A stretch of DNA of 38,523 nt, taken from assembly GCA_035550975.1 (NCBI GenBank), contig DASZOC010000072.1:1-38523 (forward strand), given 5' to 3'. The translations under genes and the position numbers were made by a program. The notes under the pieces were generated by a model, which did not search any database, was not told the origin of the DNA, and was given only the letters and a program-made list of their open reading frames with translations. How positions within the stretch are numbered: position 1 is the stretch's first letter; each line of letters starts with the position of its first letter. Below, in pieces: positions 28,124 to 35,563 of this stretch. The DNA comes from DASZOC01 sp035550975 (GTDB lineage: Bacteria; Actinomycetota; CADDZG01; WHSQ01).

Positions 28124-29548
28124 CTAGATGTCGTAGTACAGGGCGAACTCGTGCGGGTGCGGACGGAGGCGCAGCTCGTCGACCTCGTGGACGCGCTTGT
28201 AGTCGATCCAGTGGTCGATCACGTCTTGCGTGAAGACGCCGCCTTCGAGGAGGTAGTCGTGGTCTGCTTCCAACGCGTCGAGGGCCTCGTCGAGGGATCC
28301 CGGCACCTGCGGCACGTTCGCGAGCTCCTCCGGCGGGAGCTCGTAGAGGTCCTTGTCTACCGGCTCCGGTGGCTCGGTCTTGTTCCGGACGCCGTCGAGG
28401 CCCGCCATCAACAGCGCGGAGAACGCGAGGTACGGGTTCGCCGATGGGTCGGGGCAGCGGAACTCGATGCGCTTGGATTTCGGTGACTTCGAATACAGCG
28501 GGATGCGAACCGCCGCCGATCGATTGCGCTGCGAGTACACGAGGTTCACCGGTGCCTCGTAGCCCGGGACGAGGCGTTTGTAGCTGTTCGTCGTCGGGGC
28601 ACAGAGCGCGAGGAGCGAGGGCGCGTGCTCCAGGATGCCGCCGATGTACCAGCGAGCCGTCTCCGATAGTTGCGCGTAGCCGAGCTCGTCCCACATCAAT
28701 GACTCGCCGTCTTTCCACAAGCTCTGGTGTACGTGCATGCCCGAGCCGTTGTCTTGGAAGATCGGTTTCGGCATGAACGTGATCGTCTTGCCGTGTCTGA
28801 AGCCGACGTTCTTGACGACGTACTTGAACAGCATCAACCGGTCGGCCATCTCGAGCAGAGGCGCGAAGCCGGTGTCGATCTCGCCCTGCCCCGCGGTACC
28901 GACCTCGTGGTGATGTACCTCTACCGGGATGCCGAGCTCGCGCAGCACGAGCGTCATCTCACTGCGGAGGTCCTGGTAGTGGTCCATCGGGGGGACCGGG
29001 AAGTAGCCCTCCTTGTAGCGCGGCTTGTAGCCGAGGTTCTTGCCGCCCTCCTCGGCCCCCGAGTTCCACACGCCTTCGACCGCGCCGATGTAGTGGTAGC
29101 TCGAGTGCTGGTTCTGATCGAAGCGGATGGAGTCGAAGATGTAGAACTCGGCCTCCGGTCCGAAGTAGGCGGTGTCGGCGATCCCCGTTCCGAGCAGGTA
29201 GTCCTGCGCCTTGCGCGCCACGTAACGCGGATCGCGCGTGTAGTGCTCGCCGGTCAGTGGGTCTTTGACGAACGCGTGAACGATCAGCGTCGGATGCTGG
29301 CGGAACGGGTCCATCACGGCGGTGTCGGCATCTGGGACCAGGATCATGTCCGACTCCTGGATCTCCTGGAACCCGCGGATCGACGACCCGTCGAACCCGA
29401 AACCTTCTTCGAACGCCTCTTCTGTGAACTCCTCGAACGGCATCGAGAAGTGCTGCATCAGGCCGGGTAGGTCGGAGAACCGGATGTCGACGAACTGGGC
29501 CCCGTTCTGCTGACCGAGCTTCAGCACGTCGGATGGACTGGCTGCCAT
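28124..29548 (-). CDS. glnA1: Glutamine synthetase type I, GSI-beta (GlnA1)
   Basis: This is the main ammonium-assimilating glutamine synthetase, 474 aa, forming a cytoplasmic dodecamer. Motifs in order are VDIRFSDLPGLMQHF, GFGFDGSSIRGFQEIQESDM, EAEFYIFD at the metal site, VHHHEVGTAGQGEID, NGSGMHVHQSLW, and RNRSAAVRIP followed by RCPDPSANPYLAF. The adenylylation site is intact: Y402 in KDLYELPPEE, the target of the GlnE encoded nearby. ATG 29548 has AGGAGGGG upstream. A TAGCTT -10 box and a four-half-site GlnR operator lie further up, and a strong terminator follows the gene, so it is monocistronic. It is thus under both transcriptional (GlnR) and covalent (GlnE) control. Confidence 0.97.
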   Translation of the reverse strand: MAASPSDVLKLGQQNGAQFVDIRFSDLPGLMQHFSMPFEEFTEEAFEEGFGFDGSSIRGFQEIQESDMILVPDADTAVMDPFRQHPTLIVHAFVKDPLTGEHYTRDPRYVARKAQDYLLGTGIADTAYFGPEAEFYIFDSIRFDQNQHSSYHYIGAVEGVWNSGAEEGGKNLGYKPRYKEGYFPVPPMDHYQDLRSEMTLVLRELGIPVEVHHHEVGTAGQGEIDTGFAPLLEMADRLMLFKYVVKNVGFRHGKTITFMPKPIFQDNGSGMHVHQSLWKDGESLMWDELGYAQLSETARWYIGGILEHAPSLLALCAPTTNSYKRLVPGYEAPVNLVYSQRNRSAAVRIPLYSKSPKSKRIEFRCPDPSANPYLAFSALLMAGLDGVRNKTEPPEPVDKDLYELPPEELANVPQVPGSLDEALDALEADHDYLLEGGVFTQDVIDHWIDYKRVHEVDELRLRPHPHEFALYYDI

Positions 29549-29590
29549 TCATTCCCCTCCTGCTAGGCGTTTGCGGTGAAGTTAGCCGAC

Positions 29591-29644
29591 AAGCTATTGC
29601 CGGGTCTTTTCGCGAGGGTTTCGGCGTTGTTACCGGCGGGTTAC
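29591..29644 (-). promoter_or_regulatory. GlnR operator and promoter of glnA1
   Basis: On the minus strand four half-sites follow each other at an exact 11-nt period: GTAAC (29644-29640), GTAAC (29633-29629), GAAAC (29622-29618) and GAAAA (29611-29607). This matches the gTnAC-n6-GaAAC GlnR consensus and would seat two dimers on one face of the DNA. The -10 candidate TAGCTT lies at 29596-29591, so the proximal half-sites cover the -35 region, suited to activation or repression. Confidence 0.82.
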
Positions 29645-29661
29645 GGGACCGGCCACAGCTC

Positions 29662-30159
29662 CTATTCTTCGCGTTCTAGCCACGCGGACACCCGCTCGGC
29701 CTCGTCGCCGTAGGCGCGGGTGACGCCGTCGACGATCCATCGCTCGACCTTGCCTCCGTATAGCGGCACGCGCACCTTCACGTCGCCCGCGACGGTGCGC
29801 GTAGACGACTGTGCGGAACCGGCAACATCGATGACGCCCGACGCCGACAGCAGGTCGCGGCCGACCTCGGGTTGGATGACCCAGTCGCAGTGCGTCCGCT
29901 CGCGATTCCACGTCTCGTGCTGTACCCACGCCGGTTCGCCGTCGCCGAGGATCGAGCGGGCGACACCGGACACCTCCAGGGCGAGCACGCAACGGATCTC
30001 GCGGATCATCGTCCCGTCTGCTTGCTCGTGACGCGACAGGACCGTTCTGTCGTGGAGTCCCCCGATGTCTGTGAGGCTCGGCTGGAGGCTCGGATCGAGC
30101 AGGGCCTCGGCGAGCTCGCGGGGCGGGACCCCGAAGGAGTGGCTGACCTCGAATCGCAT
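29662..30159 (-). CDS. DUF2505-like (SRPBCC-fold) protein
   Basis: This 165-aa soluble protein starts at ATG 30159 (MRFEVSHSFGVPPRELAEAL), within a longer frame reaching 30261. The short start is chosen because TATCCT (30169-30174, minus) lies 9 nt upstream, giving a leaderless mRNA. The pattern is an N-terminal strand, a helix, a beta sheet with LALEVSGVARSILG, a further strand VAGDVKVRVPLYGGKVERWI, and a long C-terminal helix. It fits the polyketide-cyclase/START-like fold that actinobacterial DUF2505 proteins are thought to adopt. The function is unknown; lipid or small-molecule binding is possible. Its terminal TAG lies just beyond the glnA1 operator region. Confidence 0.75.
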   Translation of the reverse strand: MRFEVSHSFGVPPRELAEALLDPSLQPSLTDIGGLHDRTVLSRHEQADGTMIREIRCVLALEVSGVARSILGDGEPAWVQHETWNRERTHCDWVIQPEVGRDLLSASGVIDVAGSAQSSTRTVAGDVKVRVPLYGGKVERWIVDGVTRAYGDEAERVSAWLEREE

Positions 30160-30239
30160 GAGCCGGCGAGGATAGCGGGACGATTGCCGCGAAACGTCGC
30201 CAGAGCCTGCCCTAGATCCAGTGGTCATGAAGGGCCGGC

Positions 30240-30710
30240 GTGGCGCGGGTGGAACCCTCAAGGATGAGAAAGATCACCGCGCTCGCCGCGCTCGGGCTCG
30301 TCATCCTGCTCGCCACCGGGGCGCTTGCGGCCGCGATCGAGTTCGTCGTGTCGCGCGCCGGCGACAACACGATCTATTTCACGTGGGACGCCGAACACCG
30401 GCGCATCACGGAGGCTTCGTCGTCGCGCCGCTTCACCGCCGACCAACAGGTGGAGCTGTTGACGCGCCTCACAGACCGGACGGGCGCGGTGGTTGCTCGC
30501 GGCGTGCTCAAGAACGTCTCGACGACGCAGCACTACCGGGTCCGGGGCCGCTTGGTGCAGCGCATCTACAGTGGGTCGGAGGTCTTCCGAGTGCGTAGGT
30601 CCACCACGATCCACCGGGTCCTGGCGCCGGGCGAGAAGGCGCGCGCGTCGTTCAGATATCGGATCCCCTCCGGCTCCTACTCGGTAAGGACCGACTTCGT
30701 CCAGAAATAG
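30240..30710 (+). CDS. Small exported protein of unknown function
   Basis: This 156-aa protein has an N-terminal hydrophobic segment (ITALAALGLVILLATGALAA), which is a signal peptide or single anchor. It is followed by a beta-rich domain of about 120 residues with many Arg and Thr (FRVRRSTTIHRVLAPGEKAR, then YSVRTDFVQK). GTG 30240 has GAAGGG at good spacing; ATG 30264 (MRKITALAAL) is an equally reasonable signal-peptide start. I recognise no domain. It is followed 9 nt later by the lipid kinase gene. Confidence 0.65.
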   Translation: MARVEPSRMRKITALAALGLVILLATGALAAAIEFVVSRAGDNTIYFTWDAEHRRITEASSSRRFTADQQVELLTRLTDRTGAVVARGVLKNVSTTQHYRVRGRLVQRIYSGSEVFRVRRSTTIHRVLAPGEKARASFRYRIPSGSYSVRTDFVQK

Positions 30711-30713
30711 CAT
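30708..30713 (+). promoter_or_regulatory. Putative -10 box of the lipid kinase gene
   Basis: TAGCAT overlaps the stop codon of the preceding gene (30708-30710) and lies 6 nt before GTG 30720. No ribosome binding site is present, so a leaderless mRNA is suggested. Confidence 0.4.
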
Positions 30714-30719
30714 CGCCGC

Positions 30720-31628
30720 GTGAAGCGGGTTCTGCTCGTCGCCAACGCGCGGGCCGGTTCGGTCTCCCGTCGCACGAAGGACGTCATCGTCAAGGCTTTG
30801 TCGGCCGACTTCAAGATCGATGTCGCCGAGACGACATCGCGTGGTCACGCGACCGATCTGGCTCAGTCCGCCGTTGCCGACGGGTTCGACGCGGTCATCG
30901 CCTTCGGCGGCGACGGGACGGTGAACGAGGTCGCGCAGGATCTCGTGGCAACCGACGTCGCGCTTGGCATCATTCCGGGAGGAACGACGAACGTCATGGC
31001 GCGTTCACTCGGTATGCCGCTGGACCCGGTAGAGGCGACGGCGTTCGTTGCCGCGAAGCTGTCGTCGGGATCGAAGCGGCGCATCAACGTAGGCAGGATC
31101 GGCGTTCGTTATTTCCTCTTCTGTGCCGGGATGGGATTCGACGCCGAGGTGGTCCGGCGGGTGGAGGCGGATCCGGAGGGCAAGCGGCGCCACGCGAACT
31201 GGACCTTTCTCACGAAGGCGTTGCAGACCGCGTTCACGACCTACAGGGGGGCGGAAGCTGCGATCACGCTCGAGACAGACGGTTCGCAGCCGGACCGCGT
31301 CGTGTTCGTCATCGTCTGCAACGCGCGGCCGTTCACGTATTTCAAGCGCTTACCGGTGGATGCGTGTCCCGAGGCACGGCTCGAGAAAGGCCTCGACTTC
31401 CTCGCGCTAACGGAGCTTCACGGACGAACGATCCCGCGTATCGCCTGGTCGGTTCTGGTCAGCCGCTCCCATCCCGGCTGGAGGAACACGCGCTATCGCT
31501 CCGACGTCGCACACGGCTCGCTCAGGGCCACGCAGCCGATGCCGGTACAGGTCGACGGCGATTACATCGGGGAGATCGACCGCGCGATCGTCCGCCTGGT
31601 GCCGGACTCGCTCGACCTGCTCGTCTGA
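30720..31628 (+). CDS. Diacylglycerol kinase-family lipid kinase
   Basis: This 302-aa protein of the DAGK/YegS/sphingosine kinase family phosphorylates a lipid hydroxyl with ATP. The nucleotide-binding signature IAFGGDGTVNEV (GGDGT at 63-67) and IIPGGTTNVMARSLGMP are intact. FLFCAGMGFDAEVVRRVE and the C-terminal QPMPVQVDGDYIGE, typical of this family, are also present. No membrane helix is predicted; members act at the inner membrane face. It starts at GTG 30720. The substrate (diacylglycerol, phosphatidylglycerol or undecaprenol-like) cannot be deduced. Confidence 0.9.
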   Translation: MKRVLLVANARAGSVSRRTKDVIVKALSADFKIDVAETTSRGHATDLAQSAVADGFDAVIAFGGDGTVNEVAQDLVATDVALGIIPGGTTNVMARSLGMPLDPVEATAFVAAKLSSGSKRRINVGRIGVRYFLFCAGMGFDAEVVRRVEADPEGKRRHANWTFLTKALQTAFTTYRGAEAAITLETDGSQPDRVVFVIVCNARPFTYFKRLPVDACPEARLEKGLDFLALTELHGRTIPRIAWSVLVSRSHPGWRNTRYRSDVAHGSLRATQPMPVQVDGDYIGEIDRAIVRLVPDSLDLLV

Positions 31629-31704
31629 TCGTCGGGAGAACGGCTGCGCAGCGCGTCGCTTACGATTGAGGAGCACCGTCTACCGATAGGAGTCCTCCCC
31701 ACTC

Positions 31705-32862
31705 ATGGCCATGCCGACCCGCGACCAGATCTCCGAGGTGCTGGGACAGATCCAGGACCCCGAGCTGCACCGCGGCCTGAACGAGCTCAACATGGTCCGC
31801 GGCATCGACATCGACGGAGCCGACGTGGCGGTGTTGATCGCGCTGACGATTCCCGGTTGTCCGTTGAAGGACTACTTCCACAGTGTCATCCCCGCAAAGC
31901 TGAAAGAGAGCTTCCCCGAGATCGGCGCGGTGAACGTCGAGCTGACGTCGATGACCGAGGAGGAACGGCAGGCGCTGATCGGCGGGTTGCGCAAGGAGAC
32001 GCCGGCCCCCTTCGCGCGCAGCGATTCGCCGACGCAGGTGATAGCCGTCGGCTCGGGCAAGGGCGGGGTCGGGAAGTCGACCACCACCGTGAACCTGGCG
32101 GCGTCTCTGTCGAAGCTGGGGCACAGCGTGGGTCTGCTCGATGCCGACGTGTGGGGCTTCTCGATCCCGCGCATGCTCGGCATCCACGAGCGTCCGACCG
32201 TGATCGACGACATGATCATGCCGCCGGAGGTGTTCGGCGTGAAGGTCGTTTCCATCGGTCTGTTCACGACGGAGGACAACCCGGTCGTGTGGCGGGGGCC
32301 GATGCTGCACAAAGCCCTGCAGCAGTTCCTTTCCGACGTGCACTGGGACGAGCCGGATTACCTCCTGGTCGACCTGCCCCCCGGCACCGGCGACGTATCG
32401 ATCTCGATCGCGCAGTTCCTCCCGGGCGCGTCCATGGTGGTCGTCACGACGCCGCAGGCGGTCTCCGAGAAGGTGGCGCAACGCGCCGGGTTCATGGCGG
32501 AGAAGACGGGTTTGAAGGTGGCGGGTGTCGTCGAGAACATGAGCTGGTTCAGGGGCGACGACGGAAAGCGGTATCGGTTGTTCGGCGAAGGCGGTGGTCA
32601 GAGCCTCGCCGATCGCCTGAACGTGCCGTTGCTCGGTCAGATCCCGATGGACCCCGAGCTGCGTGAGTTCGCCGACGCCGGCGCACCGATCGTGCTGCAG
32701 AATCCCGACAGCGACGTCGCGCAGGCGCTCGATCAGGCCGCCAAGGAGCTCGTGAACGTGTTGCCGCCGCGACCGAAACCCAGCAAGAGGATCTCGTTGC
32801 CCCTGGTGGGCGGTGCCATGGCCGGGAGTCATGCGCACTCGCACCATTCGTACCAGCACTAG
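31705..32862 (+). CDS. mrp: Mrp/NBP35-family ATPase (Fe-S cluster carrier, ApbC-like)
   Basis: This 385-aa protein has an N-terminal MIP18/DUF59 domain (about 5-85, TIPGCPLKDYF with Cys52) and a C-terminal P-loop ATPase. The deviant Walker A is GSGKGGVGKSTT (about 117-128), followed by LLDADVWGFSIPRMLG and LLVDLPPGTGD. Mrp proteins transfer Fe-S clusters to apo-targets. The usual CxxC after VENMS is absent; this protein has VENMSWFRGDDGKRYRLFG, a form I associate with actinobacterial Mrp. The last 14 residues are His-rich (GSHAHSHHSYQH) and may bind metal. ATG 31705 follows AGGAG. A TACGAT -10 box lies at about 31662. The gene begins a four-step set with the adenosyltransferase and Nudix genes. 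Confidence 0.92.
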   Translation: MAMPTRDQISEVLGQIQDPELHRGLNELNMVRGIDIDGADVAVLIALTIPGCPLKDYFHSVIPAKLKESFPEIGAVNVELTSMTEEERQALIGGLRKETPAPFARSDSPTQVIAVGSGKGGVGKSTTTVNLAASLSKLGHSVGLLDADVWGFSIPRMLGIHERPTVIDDMIMPPEVFGVKVVSIGLFTTEDNPVVWRGPMLHKALQQFLSDVHWDEPDYLLVDLPPGTGDVSISIAQFLPGASMVVVTTPQAVSEKVAQRAGFMAEKTGLKVAGVVENMSWFRGDDGKRYRLFGEGGGQSLADRLNVPLLGQIPMDPELREFADAGAPIVLQNPDSDVAQALDQAAKELVNVLPPRPKPSKRISLPLVGGAMAGSHAHSHHSYQH

Positions 32863-32877
32863 CCGGGGAGGACCTCG

Positions 32878-33435
32878 CTGAAGATCTACACGAAGAAGGG
32901 CGACGACGGGACGACCGGGCTGCTCTACGGGGGCCGCGTCGCAAAGGACGATCGCCGCACCGAGGTGTACGGGACGCTCGACGAGACGGTTTCCGCGCTC
33001 GGGGTCGCGCGCGCGGGAGGTCTGGCCGCTCCGGTCGAAGAGGTCGTGGTCAGGATCCAGCGCGAGATGTTCGTCGTCGGCGCGCAGCTAGCGACGTCGG
33101 AGGAGAACCAGCACAAGCTCGAGACGGGTGTCTCGAAGATCGATCCCGAGATGACCGCGCGCCTCGAGCGCGACATCGACGCGCTCCTGGAGCTTCACCC
33201 CTTGCCCCAGGAGTTCGTCCTCCCGGGCGAGACCGCGGGCTCCGCGGGACTGGACCTCGCTCGGTCGACGATCCGTCGCGCGGAACGGCAGGCGGTCGCG
33301 ATGGACAAGGAGGGTCTCATACCGGATCCGGAGATCCTGCGTTACCTGAACCGCGTGTCGGATCTGCTGTTCGTTCTGGCTCGTCACCACGAGGCAGAGG
33401 TCGGACGCAGCGCGAAACCGTCCCGCGAGCGCTGA
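32878..33435 (+). CDS. Cob(I)alamin adenosyltransferase (PduO type), CTG start
   Basis: This enzyme transfers adenosine from ATP to cob(I)alamin to form coenzyme B12. The 185-aa protein must start at CTG 32878. The family-specific N-terminus (KIYTKKGDDGTTGLLYGGRV) is encoded from there, and GGGGAGGA lies 5 nt upstream. An in-frame TAG (the mrp stop, 32860-32862) excludes earlier starts, and no ATG, GTG or TTG occurs in between. Starting at the first standard codon (GTG 32965) would delete the ATP-binding loop. Other motifs are VYGTLDETVSALG, AGLDLARSTIRRAER and PEILRYLNRVSDLLFVLAR. The stop overlaps the Nudix ATG (TGATG). The expected consumer is an adenosylcobalamin enzyme such as methylmalonyl-CoA mutase, not in this window. 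Confidence 0.92.
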   Translation: MKIYTKKGDDGTTGLLYGGRVAKDDRRTEVYGTLDETVSALGVARAGGLAAPVEEVVVRIQREMFVVGAQLATSEENQHKLETGVSKIDPEMTARLERDIDALLELHPLPQEFVLPGETAGSAGLDLARSTIRRAERQAVAMDKEGLIPDPEILRYLNRVSDLLFVLARHHEAEVGRSAKPSRER

Positions 33436-33938
33436 TGGGTCGGTTCCGGTTCTGTCCTCGTTGCGGAAACGAGCTCGAGCCCGCCGCGAACGACAGCGGC
33501 GCTTCCTGCGGTAACTGCGGCAAGACCTGGTATCACAACGCGGCGCCCACGGCCGGGTGCGTGATAGTCCGCGACGGCAAGGCATTGATAACGAAGCGCG
33601 CGCGCGACCCTGAGAAGGGCCGCTTCGACATACCCGGCGGGTTCCTGGATCCACACGAGGATCCCGTCACCGGCGTGCGCCGCGAGGTCGAAGAGGAGCT
33701 CGGCATGACCGTCGAGGTCACCTACGACGACCTCGTTCAGGCAGTGCCGCACAGATACGGCGAGGACGGTGACTGGACTCTCGCGATCGGGTTCATCGCG
33801 GCGCGCTCCTCGGGTGAGCCGGTGCCGGCCGACGACGTCGAGGAGGTCCGCTGGGTGACGGCCCATGAACTGGACTCGGTCGACTTCGCGTGGAACCACG
33901 ATCGCGAGCTGGTCAGGAAGGCTCTGCGATCCTCCTGA
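33435..33938 (+). CDS. Zinc-ribbon Nudix hydrolase
   Basis: This 167-aa protein has an N-terminal zinc ribbon (CPRCG at C7/C10, CGNCG at C25/C28) and a Nudix domain. The Nudix box GGFLDPHEDPVTGVRREVEE-ELGM fits GX5EX7REUXEEXGU, with the acidic cluster REVEEELG providing the metal ligands. It resembles NudC-like NADH pyrophosphatases in having the ribbon, but lacks the N-terminal domain and, as far as I see, the SQPWPFPxS signature. The substrate is therefore open: NAD(H), ADP-ribose or nucleotides. ATG overlaps the previous stop (TGATG), indicating coupling. Its 3' end overlaps the convergent nitrobindin-like gene by 26 nt. Confidence 0.88.
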   Translation: MGRFRFCPRCGNELEPAANDSGASCGNCGKTWYHNAAPTAGCVIVRDGKALITKRARDPEKGRFDIPGGFLDPHEDPVTGVRREVEEELGMTVEVTYDDLVQAVPHRYGEDGDWTLAIGFIAARSSGEPVPADDVEEVRWVTAHELDSVDFAWNHDRELVRKALRSS

Positions 33939-34389
33939 GGGCCGCCGTCAGGTGGTTCTGTAGCGCGTTGTCTCCGAACGCCATGCTCATCTCGTAACGC
34001 AGCTCGTCACCTTCGAGAGTGAGGGTCCTTTCTTCGGCCTGAACGGCCTTCGCCGTCGGCGTTGGCTGCAGCGAATCGCTCTCGAGGTGAACCCGCTGGG
34101 CGTTCTGGTGGCCGTGCATCGTCTCGGCGAGCCCGAAGCTGTGCGCGATGACGACCTCGATCGAGCCATCCTGCTGTGGACGCCAGTAACCCATCTCGGC
34201 ATGGAGCGCGCGGCCGTCGTCGGGCGACCACGTACGGGACGAGTACGCCATGACGGGTTTGCCTGCGTGCCAGAAGCGAAGCTCTTCTTCGTAGGTGAAC
34301 TCTGCGATGGTCGGGTAGACACCTTTGCCCGACCCGCGCCACGTCCCCAACAGCCACTTGACGCCTTCGAGCGCCGGGTGAAGCTCCAT
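33913..34389 (-). CDS. Nitrobindin-like heme-binding beta-barrel protein
   Basis: This 158-aa protein of the nitrobindin/THAP4-like family is a small beta barrel binding ferric heme; homologues scavenge NO and isomerise peroxynitrite. Family marks are LLGTWRGSGKGVYPTIAEF at the N-terminus, YSSRTW, then HSFGLAET. The C-terminal ALQNHLTAALRRI contains the probable proximal heme ligand H146. The mRNA is likely leaderless: TAGCTT on the minus strand (34396-34401) lies 6 nt before ATG 34389. It is divergent from the acyl-CoA dehydrogenase gene, with only 31 bp between starts. Confidence 0.85.
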   Translation of the reverse strand: MELHPALEGVKWLLGTWRGSGKGVYPTIAEFTYEEELRFWHAGKPVMAYSSRTWSPDDGRALHAEMGYWRPQQDGSIEVVIAHSFGLAETMHGHQNAQRVHLESDSLQPTPTAKAVQAEERTLTLEGDELRYEMSMAFGDNALQNHLTAALRRIAEPS

Positions 34390-34395
34390 CCAGCA

Positions 34396-34414
34396 AAGCT
34401 AGCGCGATTAGGGT
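34396..34414. promoter_or_regulatory. Overlapping divergent promoters (nitrobindin / acyl-CoA dehydrogenase)
   Basis: A leftward -10 box TAGCTT (complement of 34396-34401) and a rightward -10 box TAGGGT (34409-34414) are only 7 bp apart. Each lies 6 nt before its start codon. The -35 region of each promoter would lie over the other gene's start codon, so simultaneous occupation by two polymerases appears impossible. Confidence 0.5.
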
Positions 34415-34420
34415 CCGTTC

Positions 34421-35563
34421 ATGGTTTGGCCGTTCAGTCCCGAACACGACGAGCTCCGCAGGTCGATCCGCACGTTCGTCGAGACCGAGCTGGCACCGCA
34501 CGCGGCGCAGTGGGAGAAAGACAACTACTTCCCGGACTGGGTCTTCGGACGGATGGGCGAGCTGGGATTCCTCGGGCTCGCGTATCCGGAGACCTATGGC
34601 GGAGGCGGGGGTGACTACCTCTGCAACGTCGTCCTCGCTGAAGAGATGACGCGCTGCGGCTCGGGTGGGCTCGCGATGGCCGTCGCGGTCCAGACGGATA
34701 TGGCCGTCCCTCCGGTGTTCAAGTTCGGGACGGAGGACCAGAAGCAGCGCTACCTCGTCCCGGCGCTGAGGGGCGAGAAGGTCTTCTGCCTCGGGATCAC
34801 CGAGCCCGATGCGGGTTCGGACGTCCAGAACATCTCGACCACCGCCCAGAAGGTGGACGGCGGCTGGGTGGTGAACGGGCGCAAGATCTTCATCACGAAC
34901 GGGAAGCGCGCCCACGCGATGACCCTCGTCGCAAAGACGGATCGTGAGGCCGGCCACCAGGGGATCTCGCTCTTCATCGTGGACACCGATGCCCCCGGCT
35001 ACAAGGTCGAACGGACGCTCGACAAGGTCGGGATGCATGCATCGGATACCGGCGAGATCTCTTTCACCGACATGCTCTTGCCCGAAGACGCATTGCTCGG
35101 GAACGAGGGCGAAGGCTTCTACAACATCTCTTGGGAGCTCCAGGGAGAGCGGTTGATCGGCGCGGCGGGGTCGATAGAAGGAGCGCGGCGCGCGCTGGAG
35201 GCGGCGATCGCCTACGCGTTGCAACGTGAGACGTTCGGCAAACCCATCGCGAAGCACCAGGTCATCCGCCACGAGCTTGCCGACATGGCAACGGAGGTCG
35301 AGGCTGCGCAGCAACTCGTCTACGACGCCGCGGTGAAGGTGGCTCGGGGTGAGTACCCGGTTCGAGAGATCTCGATGGCGAAGCTGCTCACGGGTGAGGT
35401 CGCGTGGAAGACGGCCGACCGCGCGCTGCAGATATTCGGTGGCTACGGCTACTCGATGGAGGTGCCTATCCAGCGGGGGTGGCGGGATTCGCGGCTGATC
35501 CGGATCGGCGGCGGCACGGACGAGGTCATGCGTGAGGTGATCGGCCGGATGGAGGGCCTGTGA
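34421..35563 (+). CDS. Acyl-CoA dehydrogenase
   Basis: This FAD-dependent enzyme introduces the alpha-beta double bond in acyl-CoA and passes electrons to ETF. The 380-aa length and motifs are typical: LGITEPDAGSDVQNISTTA (FAD/substrate loop), VNGRKIFITNG, RETFGKPIAKHQ, then QIFGGYGYSMEVPIQR and RDSRLIRIGGGTDEVMRE. The Glu of the usual YEGT motif is Gly here. A Glu is found in LQGERLIGAAG, the position used by long-chain and isovaleryl-CoA dehydrogenases, so it should be active. Given the branched-chain catabolic operon elsewhere in the window, a branched or long acyl substrate is possible. The mRNA is probably leaderless. It overlaps the next gene by 4 nt. Confidence 0.93.
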   Translation: MVWPFSPEHDELRRSIRTFVETELAPHAAQWEKDNYFPDWVFGRMGELGFLGLAYPETYGGGGGDYLCNVVLAEEMTRCGSGGLAMAVAVQTDMAVPPVFKFGTEDQKQRYLVPALRGEKVFCLGITEPDAGSDVQNISTTAQKVDGGWVVNGRKIFITNGKRAHAMTLVAKTDREAGHQGISLFIVDTDAPGYKVERTLDKVGMHASDTGEISFTDMLLPEDALLGNEGEGFYNISWELQGERLIGAAGSIEGARRALEAAIAYALQRETFGKPIAKHQVIRHELADMATEVEAAQQLVYDAAVKVARGEYPVREISMAKLLTGEVAWKTADRALQIFGGYGYSMEVPIQRGWRDSRLIRIGGGTDEVMREVIGRMEGL

